Shown piece by piece: positions 44,852 to 56,301 of a stretch of 64,000 bases of DNA. The stretch covers positions 9,668,724 through 9,732,723 of the forward strand of contig CM041297.1 in NCBI GenBank assembly GCA_023052935.1, written 5' to 3'. The notes beneath the pieces were generated by a model. The model saw nothing but the letters and a program-made list of their open reading frames with translations. It was not told the origin of the DNA and did no database searches. The first letter of the stretch is position 1, and each line of letters starts with the position of its first letter. This DNA comes from Piezodorus guildinii. Taxonomy: Eukaryota; Arthropoda; Insecta; Hemiptera; Pentatomidae. The translations under genes were made by a program, and so were the position numbers.

Positions 44852-45275
44852 TTAATAGTTTTTAAATTGATTTGACAAACCGTGGTATGTGAATGTTGCG
44901 TGTTGCCTGCACCAGTGTTTATAAAATTTCAATGATAATTTATATTTTTGTTGTTTTTTTATTTTGGCTTCTAAGTACAAAACCCTCAGGTCATCAGTGC
45001 CCTATTTTTCTATTTTTTTTTTGTTCCTATTTTAATCTTAATTTCTATTATTGTTTAAGTTCTTTTAGTTTCACATCCGAGGGCAAAAGAGGTGCTATTA
45101 TCACGTACTATGTACATACCATATATTTCATTGTTTATTGTAGGAAAAATAAATAGCGAACAAGAAATAAAACATAAAATACATGGCTTAATTATAAGTA
45201 TTCATTTATGATTGATTTACATACCCCTACATTACACCTTATTTACTATTATTTACTACATTATACCCCTACATT

Positions 45276-45580
45276 AGGGGAGCCCGTGGCTGAGTGGCTA
45301 GCGCGCTAGTCTCTTATGCTACAGGTTCTGAGTTCGAATCCCAGTCCAGCGGGGCTTTTATAAGGATGTAAAAAAAAAAGTGGGGATTCACTCACAGCCT
45401 CTCCCCCGGGTATGTGAGACCCGTCAGCCAAAGGGTGGTCACTCACAAAATTAGTCGTAGGGAGTGATGACCCTACACTAAAATTTGCATCGTGAAACGT
45501 GAGTGTAAACTCGCAGGAGTTTACACCACGAGGCCCAGGGCCTACACGGCCTGTCGCGCCACTGGAAGAAGAAGAAGACA
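45276..45580 (+). repeat. SINE-A copy 2
   Basis: GGGGAGCCCGTGGCTGAGTG (A-box), GAGTTCGAATCCCAG (B-box), body as in 24597-24867, ending in a GAA-repeat tail. Better preserved than copy 1. The tRNA-like head resembles Leu/Ser tRNAs. Confidence 0.88.
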
Positions 45581-46228
45581 TTATAACTTAGTATTTTTCA
45601 GCCCTTATGAACAAAATTGCAATACGGACTTTAAAACATTGGTCGCACAATAAATGGAATTTCAATATTTTTGTAATATTTGTGACCTCCACCCGAATCA
45701 TACCTTTCTTCATTTTTTTTCTGTTTTTCTCCATTTTACAAATTAAACAACCGTAACAAAATAACTAAAAACAAAAGTGACTCTACGTTTTCTTCGTTAG
45801 GCTCAAAGCAATAACAATAAACAATTATTATTATATAAATGACAAGTTTTAAGTATGAATAAATTATTTTATAAGATTTTATCTATCCATGCATGCTAGT
45901 TTACAATAATTATACACAGCCATCCAGTTTTGGCCCAAAAGACAATTAATTACTTCTTCAACGTTTCGACAGTTCTTTCCCCAGCAATTTATTCTAATTA
46001 AGGGATAACTAGGTAGCGAGGAAATGAAAGGTATTTTCTACTTCTTTTCTATTACAAATTGATAGGTATGAATGAGATCAAAGTTATTATTTTCTTGATA
46101 TAATTATTATTTATTTTATTTTATATACATATATCTTTTCTTCTTTATTTATTATTTATTAATTATTCTTGTATTTTTTCATTTATTTTTTATATATATT
46201 ATTTATTTATTTTATTTTATTTTTTTTA
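45581..46228. other. No gene; one hairpin-GAAACGTTG motif
   Basis: On the minus strand near 45960-46005, GGGGAAAGAACTGTCGAAACG resembles the Penelope-associated motif seen at 56-59 kb. Otherwise AT-rich. Confidence 0.4.
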
Positions 46229-46320
46229 TGATGTACATATGGGATGAATAGTTTCTTCTAGCTGTATTACTCATTGCCCCAGTAGGCGGCAGATTGTATT
46301 ATCTCTTAATAAATAAAAAA
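46229..46320 (-). repeat. Short A-tailed retroposon, copy 2
   Basis: Minus-strand match to 14271-14362, about 85 bases, with its A-tail as the T run at 46220-46228. Confidence 0.6.
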
Positions 46321-46449
46321 ATTACAAAGTGAGCATATCACATTATTATTTGACCAAAAGCTATTGTAGTTGCAGAACTACAATTGGTATACTGATACTA
46401 ATTCACATCTAACTTTAAATATCCATATCACCCCATTAAAACTTAATTT

Positions 46450-48039
46450 GGTATCAAACAAATATTGCGTCCCATAATCATAATTTAAGTTTTTATATAT
46501 AAATATTTTTTAATAAATACGTAAATAATATATCAATTATCATTTCATTAAAAGGAAATTATATTATTATTCTTTTAATTTGGAGATGGTTCAGATGTCT
46601 AACAATATTTTCATATAGTTAAATTTAAGTGGACAAATGTTTGAAATTTGTGAGTGTTTGAACTTTTTATGATTAGTTAGCAAGACCCTTAATACTAATA
46701 TTTTCCACGATACCGTGTTTACAAATAAATAGGAAATGAATGAATCATTCCTGTTCACACATGTGCCTAATAACCGGCAGTGGGATTATTTTTATTCGAT
46801 GGTCATTTATTCTGTTTAAGGTGTATTTAGAGCAAAGTATTTTTGCTTTTATTTAACAATGGGCATTGCTAAGACAGGTAAGGCATTATATTTCCAAACT
46901 CGTTATTGAATATACATTGCAATGGACATGTAGGGTTAATTTAACAATTTGTAAATTTATGGTCCTATTCAATAGCAAAAAACTATATAACGCCGAAGTC
47001 ACCCCAAGGATTTGTTTGTAGGATTAGTTTTATCAATTCTCATAGTCTTTAAATGTTGTAATGAATTTACGGAAATTTTTAGCGTTTTAGGGGATACATA
47101 ATTTTTTTTTATACAACACTCCGAGTCAAAAGTTTCACAATCTATAATTTGAAGAGTTTACTAAATGATTCAAAGTACATCTATTAGCAGGTTATAGCCT
47201 CTCCGAGCCACAATTCGATTTTTTATATTATTTTTCCCATATTCTGGTATCAAACAAATATTGCGTCCCATAATCATAATTTAAGTTTTTATATATAAAT
47301 ATTTTTTAATAAATACGTAAATAATATATAAATTATAATTTCCTTTTAATGAAATTATATTATTATTCTTTTGATTTGGAGATGGTTCAGATGTCTAACA
47401 ATATTTTCATATCGTTAAATTTAAGTGGACAAAAGTTTGAAATTTGTGAGTGTTTGAACTTTTTATGATTAGTTAGCAAGACCCTTAATACTAATATTTT
47501 CCACGATACCGTGTTTACAAATAAATAGTAAATGAATGAATCATTCCTGTTCACACAAGTGCCTAATAACCAACAGTGAGATTATTTTTATTCGATGGTC
47601 ATTTATTCTGTATAGGTGTATTTAGAGCAAAGTATTTGTGCTTTTATTTAACAATGGGCATTGACAGGTAAGACATTGTATTTCCAAACTAGTTATTGAA
47701 TGTATATATTGCAATGGACATGTAGGGTTAATTTAACAATTTGTAAATTTATGATCCTATTCAATAGCAAAAAACTATATAACGCCAAAGTCACCCCAAG
47801 GATTTGTTTGTAGGATTAGTTTTATCAATTCTCATAGTCTTTAAATGTTGTAATGAATTTACGGAAATTTTTAGCGTTTTAGGGGATACATAATTTTTTT
47901 TTATACAACACTCCGAGTCAAAAGTTTCACAATCTATAATTTGAAGAGTTTACTAAATGATTCAAAGTACATCTATTAGCAGGTTATAGCCTGTCCGAGC
48001 CACAATTCGATTTTTTATATTATTTTTCCCATATTCTGG
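46450..48039. repeat. 0.8-kb tandem duplication
   Basis: Unit 1 (46450-47245) and unit 2 (47246-48039) are direct copies at offset about 796, from GGTATCAAACAAATATTGCG to CCCATATTCTGG. They differ by scattered substitutions, small indels and one inverted 8-base block. No ORF. The junction is clean with no element at it. Confidence 0.92.
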
Positions 48040-48649
48040 GACTTCAAAGTTTTAGATTTTAGCAAATAAATTTAAATTTTTGCCACTGTGCGCTCGCCAA
48101 TCCTGTCTGAAATTAATTAGTTTTATAATTTTTTAAATATTTGTTTCTGTATTCTGGAACACCAAAGGTTAAATATGGACAAGTTTCAGAATTTTTTCCA
48201 TCTAAATCGCTCATATTTTCCACTGTGCGGCGGTCAAATGATTAGAAAATTAGGAAAAAAGATGTTAAAATATTTATTTACTTAACGTTTTAGGAAAAGA
48301 CAATTATATATTTAAAGTTTTTATCATTAATGAAATGATTAATAGTTAAAAAAATAAAAACAATTAAAAAGTCTTTCACTAATGCATTGTTATTCTTTCT
48401 TTGGCCGCCATCCCACCTATTTTTCCCTGGATCCTTTCACAGAACAACTATTTAAATTCATTATATTTTATTTAAATCTCTAAAAGTTTCTATCTGGTAT
48501 TTTTCCTTTTTAATAGTCATAGAAATCGTACAAGATTTTGAACATGCCTAATTTAAACTGACAATCAAGTTTATTAAGTAGGTTTAATAATTTTTCTATT
48601 CGTTATTTATGTACTTATTGTTTAATATTTCTTAGCTAAAATATAGCAT
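48040..48649. other. AT-rich, no gene seen
   Basis: Nothing recognised apart from unit-2 flank. Confidence 0.45.
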
Positions 48650-48995
48650 GAATTTTATATATGAGAGTATGTAAAAAAATTTTGATATACAGCTAAAGAA
48701 GAAAATTGCAAAAATATATATTTATACAATTTTTGTGTTTTTGAAAATAGTAATATAGATGTATCATATACCGTTTAAAAGCAGAAGGTTATAGAAAAAA
48801 TATTATGTTATTTAGGAAGTTGTAAATATTAACGGAGAGTGATGAAAAGCCGATAAAACTAACTGTTTGTCTTAGATACTAATATAATAGATAGTTTAAT
48901 AAAATATATGTTTCTATTGAAACGCAATGTAATTAATTCTTTAAACAATTTATTTTTATCTCATAATGTATTTAAAATTTTTAATTGAGCTGCTG
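48650..48995 (-). repeat. Rep900 partial copy
   Basis: AAAGAAGAAAATTGC, AGAGTGATGAAAAGCCGATA and TTAATAAAATATATGTTTCT match Rep900 in inverse orientation. Confidence 0.7.
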
Positions 48996-49146
48996 CCAAT
49001 GAGCAGTTTCCCTGTCGGACAATTTAATGATTTATGTGATATTATAGACCATTTAATTATACATCTATACAAATATAATTATATAAATACTATTTGACAT
49101 GGATATGTTTAATATAAGTATTAAATTTAATTTAATAGTAGTATTT

Positions 49147-49887
49147 GGCGACACTTGTTATTTGTCAGTCAATAACGATCCTACTATTGCCTCTCAAACT
49201 CTTCAATCCCACATCAGAGACCTTGAGACCCACATCAGAATTGGAAAATTAAAATAAATTCCAACAAATCTAACCAAATTACTTTTACCCTTCGTCGTAA
49301 ACCTACAGTATCCTTTAATAATATTCCGCTTGTCCCGGTTGAACAAATTCGCTACCTAGGACTCCTACTTGACAAACGTCTAACATGGAATCCACATACA
49401 AGACTGAAATGACAAGAAACTGTTCGCCGCTTTCGGTTACTTTATCACTTACTAGACAGACGCTCTAACCTTCCACTTAACTACAAAAGGCTCATCTATA
49501 TCACCATCACAAGGCCTATCTGGACTTACTCAGTTAAGCTCTGGGGCTCTACTTTACCATCAAATTCTTTCCGTATTCAATCCTTCGAAAAATCCTCAAT
49601 GTTCCTTACTTAGTCAGGAATAAACTCATCCATAAATACCGTAACACCCCGTATGTTGCTGATTTGGCCCGAACCAGGTATAAATCCTTCTATGACGAAC
49701 TCCACTTCCTCTTCTATTCCTGACAATCTTCCGAGACGTGAAAGAAGATGGCTTCGAGACCTTCTATTTTATATTATCTAGCGGAGTGCTGCCAATGGGC
49801 ATTTTCCGTTCATGTATTTTATCTGACAGCTAATTCACTTGATGTATTAACTAATGCAGTTGAAAATCCCAATAAATAATAATAAAA
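49147..49887 (+). mobile_element. Jockey-2 copy, 5'-truncated, decayed
   Basis: TSD AATAGTAGTATTT at 49134-49146 and 49888-49900. RT remnants in several frames: SQTLQSHIRDLE, VPVEQIRYLGLLLDKRLTWN, RIQSF, YVADLARTRYK. More stops and indels than the other Jockey-2 copies. Confidence 0.88.
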
Positions 49888-49900
49888 AATAGTAGTATTT

Positions 49901-50351
49901 ATCTTTTGGCAGGGGGTCTATTATATTTTTTGCTATCAATTGCAAAATTGTCTAATGGAAAATACTTATCGTTATATAACCTTTGTGGTAGGACCTACCG
50001 CTTAGCAGGTATATTGGTTTGAAGAAACAATTTTACTAATGCCTAAATGTACAAAGATAAAAATAAATTTTGTTAGTAGATAATTTGTATGTTTCTTTAC
50101 CTTCTATACATTAACAATCCGCCCATCCTCATGCCAACTCAATTTATTCCTGACTCGGAAGAACAGTAAATTATAGATATGTTATAAATCTATTTTACTT
50201 CTTTCATTTCTCGTAATTCGGTTTCAATTCTGCAAAACATTTGTTCTGTAAATAAATATAATTGCATTTTATTATTACTAACTTTAATAAGCGTTTAATC
50301 TAAAAAACATTTGATCAAAAGCTATTTGAAATGTGTTTTTAATAATTAATT
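49901..50351. other. AT-rich, no gene seen
   Basis: No motif. Confidence 0.45.
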
Positions 50352-50363
50352 AACATTTTAAGT

Positions 50364-51108
50364 CCCACGAGCCACGTGGGAATTACCGGTAACGAGATTG
50401 CGGACCGAGCAGCGAAGCAGGCGCTCACACTGCCGGGGAGAGGAACAGCCATTTTGACCCCGTCTGAACTCAGTGAACCGCTCAGAAAGCAAGAAGATGA
50501 CCGATGGCAGAAAATGTGGGACGATAGCCAGGTAAGCAAACTGAAGCATATAAAACAAACAGTGAAACCGTGGTCCACATCTAGCCGTAGCAGTCACAGA
50601 CAGGAGAGGTCGCGTTGACCCGGCTAAGGATAGGACACTCGCGGCACACGCACTCTTATCTTTTTGCTAGGCAGCCGGTGCCCCGATGCCAGCACTGTGA
50701 TGGAACCCTTACCATTCGGCATATTTTTCAAGAACGCCCTTATTATTCATCACACCTTAATAAAATTGGACTAAGCCCGAATATTTCAGCGGTGCTGGGT
50801 GATAGAGGGAAAACCATTAAATTAGTTTTTGATTTTCTTAAGGAGCAGTCATTATTACCGAAATTATAAAGACCATTCCTAGTCAGTTAGCATTACTAGT
50901 ATTAGCTTTTTAAACTATTGTTTACATAAAAATATTTTTTTCTTTCTTTATTTTATTTATTTATTTTTTTTATTATTTTTTTTTCTTTCTTTCTCTCAAT
51001 CACTAATTACCTAATAGTTCTTTCTTATAAAGGTTGAATATGCATATAGTGTCTAGGCGTTGATGACCTTAGGGTTTTACGCCTTAAAACCTAAACAAAC
51101 AAACAAAC
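50364..51108 (+). mobile_element. RNase H-bearing non-LTR copy, 5'-truncated
   Basis: TSD AACATTTTAAGT at 50352-50363 and 51109-51120. Starts at the last RNase H motif (SHVGITGNEIADRAAKQAL); one frameshift near 50612, then LTRLRIGHSRHTHSYLF and CQHCDGTLTIRHIFQER, where the last Cys of the tail finger is Arg. Stop at 50869, then a 3' UTR with GATGACCTTAGGGTTTTACG and an AAAC-repeat tail. I/R1-like lineages carry RNase H; Jockey does not. Confidence 0.88.
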
Positions 51109-51120
51109 AACATTTTAAGT

Positions 51121-51714
51121 AATTTAAAATTAATTTTATCTTGCGTAGAAATTTCAATTAGTATTTAGAATTCCACTTACTTCCAGAAATACCTGTTAAA
51201 GCCAAGATAATATCACTCCTTCATTTGAATGAAAAAAAAAAAAAAAAACTTTCATAATTTATTCATAATCATTCTCAGAAGCATTAATAATCCCAGTTCT
51301 CTAAAATTAATAAAATTAAAATTATTTCTTCTTTAGTGATATTATTTTAGAAATTCATTATAAAAGGTTTAATGAATTTCTCTCACATTGAGAAGCCAAA
51401 CATTACCTGTCAGAGAAATTAAAATATTAAAATTCCTTGTATAAATATAAAATCTGATCATAAAATTTTATTAAATACATAAATAATAAGAAATGGTACT
51501 TCTTTGCCTTACTTATTAACATCACAGTGTTAAACGTACCAAAAACAAACCGAATTTACAGTAGACAATTTCTATTCTATTAATTATATATTAATAAGTA
51601 TATTTAGAACTTGAAAAACCTTTATTAAAAGATAGTGAACTATAAAATAGAAAATAAAAAATTTTAACATTTTTTCTCTAGTCTGTAAATTCAAGAATGC
51701 ATTGCTTCAGATGA
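51121..51714. other. AT-rich, no gene seen
   Basis: No motif. Confidence 0.45.
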
Positions 51715-51815
51715 AAATCTGGTGCGAACAACACATAACTTTTATGTCCCTTCCTTCCTGAAATCGATATTTAAATAAACCTAAATTGGAACATTTAAAA
51801 AAGCACATACTACCT
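51715..51815 (+). repeat. Rep900 left-end fragment
   Basis: AAAATCTGGTGCGAACAACA, then diverged. Confidence 0.55.
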
Positions 51816-51867
51816 TCCATTCATCATCTAATCACTTTATTTCATTAGTCCTTTAACATTTTTTCAT

Positions 51868-52400
51868 CCTTGTCGACGTTCCGGGGTTGTTTCCCCATTT
51901 TCAAGACTGAAACAATTTATTTATACTTTCACTATTGAATAAAATTACATTATTTAAATATTTTTCTTTGAAAAATGAAGCTCAGCAATTTGTCATAACT
52001 ATTTTAAACTAACTAACTTTAATTACCTTATTCCTTGCTACAACATTTTTCATCCTTCACTACATCTCATAGCCACTGCTACTTGTCTATATTGGCTCAC
52101 TGTTTCCATTATATTTCTATTTTAAACTTTGTACCTTTCCAGTATTCCGTTGTAATCCTTGTGCTTTTTATTTATTTTTATTTTTACCTCTATTAATTAT
52201 TTGTCCTAATTATGGTTCTTGGGCTATTGTTTTATTTATTTTTAAAATTTTATCTTATTTATGATATCTGTGTAATGTGTTCCTAAGTTTTTTGTATCTG
52301 TTTTATAATTTATTGTCCTGCTATTATTTTTGGTTATGTGGATTGCTTCTATTAGTTTTCTATTTTTATTATTTTGAGATGTGTCTAAATAAAAAAAATC
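51868..52400 (-). other. Possible Penelope-like 3' or LTR-like debris
   Basis: Minus strand near 51875-51910: TTGAAAATGGGG, a hairpin with CCCC, then GGAACGTCGAC, the same plan as the motif in the arms at 56-59 kb. T-rich non-coding DNA follows. Weak. Confidence 0.3.
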
Positions 52401-52429
52401 TCTTTTTTAAATGTTCCAATTAAGAAAAC

Positions 52430-52960
52430 TTCCAAAAAAATTAAAAAAGAAAAGAAACTAAATTTTTTGTTTCGATGGAAACATTTGTATTAGAAATAAT
52501 CAACAATAACAATCACTTACGTTTATGCACTTCCTTCAATATGTTGTAACTTCTTAAACTTTCAAAATGTTGGCAAAATTTTTTCTTCAAACATCTTTAG
52601 CTTTCCAACAATATATTATACATTTATATTACTATTCTTCTTTGCGGAATAAAAAACTTAACCTGAAGAAAAATTCTATTATAATATTTTGAAAGAATGT
52701 CTTTCAAATTTTATATTGTAATATTTTTTATGAATACTAACAAGCTGAAACGGTTAATTAAGGCTAAAAATTAGTGAAACCAAATTAGAAGTATTTTAGG
52801 AGAAGCTATTTTAAAAATTTAGAAATCAAGCCACGTCAAACTATTTCACTCTAAATAAAACCTAAACCAAATTAATGCCCATTTTATTTAATAAAAATTG
52901 TTAGAGCCTTTTTGAAGGAATTCGTAAAAAGGTGCAAAATACATAGTAATTCTGATTCTT
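52430..52960 (+). repeat. Rep900 diverged copy
   Basis: GTTTCGATGGAAACATTTG, CTTTAGCTTTCCAACAATAT, GTATTTTAGGAGAAGC and AAAAAGGTGCAAAATACAT in order. Confidence 0.6.
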
Positions 52961-54094
52961 CACCTTTTATGACAAATTTGCTCTATCATTTCAGGAATAT
53001 AATTGTCTTAAATAAAGAATTACAGAATTTTTTTTTTATTTTGATTTACCCTACAGAGAATATGAATTATAAAATATATAAGATTGTAACTATAAAATAA
53101 ATAACCTCAAAAATGTGTTCGGAGAGGTACATAGTGTATATTATTTTCTCTTAAACAAACATATTACTTTCTTGCCAGGATAACAAATATAATCGAATTG
53201 CGATTAAATCGCCAAGATTATATCAATTAAAATTTTTGTAAAATAAAATTTCTCTTTTTAAACAAGAAAACGTGGTATAAAATGAACTGGTAAGATTTTG
53301 ATAACTTCATATTTATTGTATTGCTTTTAAATAGCTCATTATAAAAAAAAAGAAAAGCACTTTCTAGGAAAATTTAATAAAATATAGTTGGGGCGTATTA
53401 ATTTATTAATGGGTTGCTGAGACGAATTTTGTCATGCTTTATGTAAGTGACTTGTTTTTTCGAAATATAAAAAATACTTAGTTTATTTAGTTATTTTTTT
53501 CTATGCTGGAGGTTTAAAAATCTGAAAATTGCTATATGTTGTATAACATCCAGAATTATATTAAACCATTATATATAATAAATGATTTATATTCTTTAAA
53601 ACTATATAGATTTACTTAATTATGAAATTAATAATAGTTTATTACAAACCAAAACTGTTTTCATCTAAGATTATTTTAACATTTACGTTGAGGAAAAATT
53701 CTAAAAAGCTTATTTTCGTATTAAAAAAAAAAATGATGTTTCAGTACAATTATCTTTAAACTTAAAATACTGAATATCGGAAACCCGTATAATAGTATCC
53801 GACATAACGTTTAGAATCCGACGTTTTGTTTCAGATAATCCCATCTGATAAAAATTGATCGATAAATTAAAACATCTCGACGAGATATTTTTCAATAAAT
53901 TACTGTTTTATCTTGTGAATTTACATTTATAAAAAAAAAGAAGTTTTTTAAGGTACAGCAATTGCATCATCAAATTTTATTTCACCATTATTTCCATGCA
54001 TACAATTATTATCTATAAACAGTAGTCAAAAATATATCGTTGATTTTATTATTATTTTATTTATTAGCTCAGCTAATGACTTTAATTTACCTCG
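52961..54094. other. AT-rich, no gene seen
   Basis: Short ORFs only, no motif. Confidence 0.45.
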
Positions 54095-54143
54095 GTTTTA
54101 AAACCAATTTAACAAATTTACAAATAAAATTATAGTTGAACTA

Positions 54144-55194
54144 CACTGCCGGACAAAATTAAAGGATCACTTACAAATATTTATATTATTATTATATAAG
54201 AGATAAAAATAGGAATTCATTTGTCCCAGACTGGACTTTGTGTTGTATCATATGAAGTTAATCCTCTACCTGTTTATATTCCCACCCGCTTATGGAGAAA
54301 AGGGTCAGTTAATCCTCTTCTTTTCTTTCGCCCTATCAGTAAATGGTGAGTTGTTAGCAAACATTCATCTTATTGAAGATTTTCTAACATTTAAGAGACT
54401 TTAGTTTTTACTTGTGAGTTTAGTAAGAACGTTGTGATGGCCAACAGAAGAGCATTGACCGAAGAGGAATCAATCTGTGCTGTTGCTTTGAGTGAAGAAG
54501 GGTTTAAATTTAAACTCCCGTACAGAGTTGGTTCTTGTGAACCGTGGCTCTATAACTGCTGACAGGTACATAAGAGAGGTACTTGATCCACATGTAATAC
54601 CTTTCGCCAGAAATATCGCAGGTAACTTTATTTTTATGCACGATAATGCCCGACCTCACGTTGCTCGATCAGTGCAAAATTTCCTCAGACAAGAAGAAAT
54701 TGACGTTATGGTTTGGCCACCCAGAAGTCCAGATATGTACCCAATAGAGCATGTATGGGACATGCTTGGAAGACGTGTCCGCGCCCGAAACCCACAAAAT
54801 TTGGCAGATTTAAGGGAAATGTTAGTGGAAGAGTGGAACAACATCCCAGAACAACATGTAAGAGCCCTGGTCGCTGGAATGGGCAGGAGAATGGAAGGAA
54901 TTATCAGAGCTAGAGGTGGGAATACCAATTATTGATCGTTTTCCTCGAATTCTTCCTTTTTATTCAGTTTTGTCATTTTATTTCATTTCAAAGATTTACT
55001 TTTACATTTTTCGATACATTTTTATTTTTTGATTTGTTTTCTTATTAAAAATTTCTGGAAAAGATTTTATTTATTTTTTATCACCCTTATAATAAAGTGT
55101 GACTTCCAAAGAAAAAAGAATATTTTCAAAAATACCCTATACAGTTCAGTAATTTCAAAATATTGAAGTGATCCTTTAATTTTGTCCGGCAGTA
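54144..55194 (+). mobile_element. Tc1-like DNA transposon, internally deleted
   Basis: Perfect 28-base terminal inverted repeats at 54145-54172 and 55166-55193 (outer sequence ACTGCCGGACAAAATTAAAG). The left end is preceded by TA, the Tc1 target; the right end reads AGTATG, slightly altered. Total ~1.05 kb, shorter than usual autonomous Tc1 elements (~1.6 kb), because the middle of the transposase gene is gone. It lies in Rep900 sequence (left-end fragment at 54095-54143). Confidence 0.92.
54438..54935 (+). pseudogene. Tc1-like transposase, deletion derivative
   Basis: The original start is the ATG at 54438 (MANRRALTEEESICAVAL...), which runs into a stop. The frame from 54492 gives TELVLVNRGSITADRYIREV, then the catalytic motifs HDNARPHVARSV (second Asp) and PDMYPIEHVWDMLGRR (Glu of DDE). 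The HTH DNA-binding part and the first catalytic Asp were lost between about 54500 and 54520, so the product cannot transpose; the ends may still be used in trans. Confidence 0.88.
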
Positions 55195-55299
55195 TGTTTA
55201 ATGAAATATATTGAGTTTTGATGTAAACATCCGTACATTATTTAATTAAAAATGAATAAGTTAACAATATAAATTATCATCTACAATAATTACTTAGTT

Positions 55300-55385
55300 T
55301 TTTAGTTTACAACGGTGGTAAATGAAAGTCGTGTGTTGGCCGCACTAGATTTTTTATAAATAGGTAAGTGAATGTAAAAATAACA
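55300..55385 (-). repeat. Rep900 end fragment
   Basis: GGTAAATGAAAGTCGTGTGT, GGCCGCACTAGATTTTTT and AGGTAAGTGAATGT. With 33870 it shows that Rep900 extends past the GGGCAACACACG motif to an outer TIR-like end. Confidence 0.6.
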
Positions 55386-55533
55386 AACTGTTGCATATTT
55401 GATTTACTATTTTAATTTATGAATTAATCTCATATCTTAAAAATTGTTTGAAATATTTAGGTAATTAATTATTATAAGACTAATTTTAATTTATTGATTA
55501 GTTCATGAGTAGTTAATAAATAAAATGAGACGT

Positions 55534-55575
55534 CAAATTTTGTATGACGTAGTCATCACTATGACGTAGTCATCA
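55534..55575. repeat. Tandem CRE-like palindrome
   Basis: The 18-base unit ATGACGTAGTCATCACT(A) occurs twice in a row; each holds the palindrome ATGACGTAGTCAT. A GACGTC site lies just upstream at about 55532. Could bind bZIP factors, or be a simple duplication. Confidence 0.5.
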
Positions 55576-55619
55576 CTATGCTCTATTATACAAAACGTGT
55601 CCGTTTTATTTATATATTC

Positions 55620-55945
55620 AACTTGCATCGTTTGTAGCATTTAAGAGAGGAGAGAACCAGTGAAAACTTCCCCCAATTACGGGGCATTTCCATAGGAAAT
55701 TCGGCGGTTGACAAGCTTCGTTTAACAACAAAGCAAAAAGTTGTCCGTTTTCGGGCGCCGCTGATTGGCAGCAGGAACACAGCAGAGAGGAACAGCAGAG
55801 AGGAACATCAAGCGAGGAACAGAGCTGTATATAGTGCCGAGGTGAGGCAACACCATTGGCCCTCTTGCAACTGCAATTTCATCGCTCAAAGTGCAATCGC
55901 CCGTGCACGCTGGATTCGCTATAACTGCAGTAATTGCCTTTTTTT
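55620..55945 (+). promoter_or_regulatory. Promoter-like GC-rich island
   Basis: In order: GGGGCATTTCC (kappaB-like), GGGCGCCGCTGATTGGC (inverted CCAAT), tandem AGAGAGGAACAGC repeats, CTGTATATAGTG (TATA-like, about 55827-55834), CCATTGG. Composition differs sharply from the AT-rich flanks. The order CCAAT-TATA suggests a plus-strand promoter, but no ORF follows, so any gene or element downstream is lost or non-coding. Confidence 0.4.
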
Positions 55946-56301
55946 TTTTTTTGTCTTTTTCTTCTTTTTTTTTCTAATAACTCTCTTCTCAACAATTTGT
56001 TGAAACGTTATTGACATTTCTCTATCGGGGTGAAAATGTTTTCGTTGGGTTATAAGCTTATTTCTGAACAAAAAGAAAACAAAAAAATTAGCTATTTTTT
56101 CATCATAGTCGTCATTGTTTTTTTGGTTGAATATTAGTTCGATAAATATTAGGCCGTTCTACAAAAGAAATCTTGGATATATTTTTTTAAACAATTTATT
56201 TAATTTCCAGTCATTGCAACGTTTCAGCCTCTAGGGCCATTCTCAAGCTTCTGTAATCAATTAAAGTTTTATTGCATTTATACATTTTTAACATCTAATA
56301 T

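Larger units (their letters stand above)
42240..44925 (-). repeat. Rep900 copy split by two retroposon insertions
   Basis: Rep900 parts at 42240-42666, 43761-44168 and 44852-44925 join when the two non-LTR insertions and their TSDs are removed: GTAATGGGGAGTATTGCG at the left, GTTGCGTGTTGCCTGCACC at the right. Confidence 0.8.

Noticed and set aside
55827..55834. Histone gene promoter
   Set aside because: CCAAT and TATA boxes are suggestive but no histone ORF or 3' stem-loop follows.
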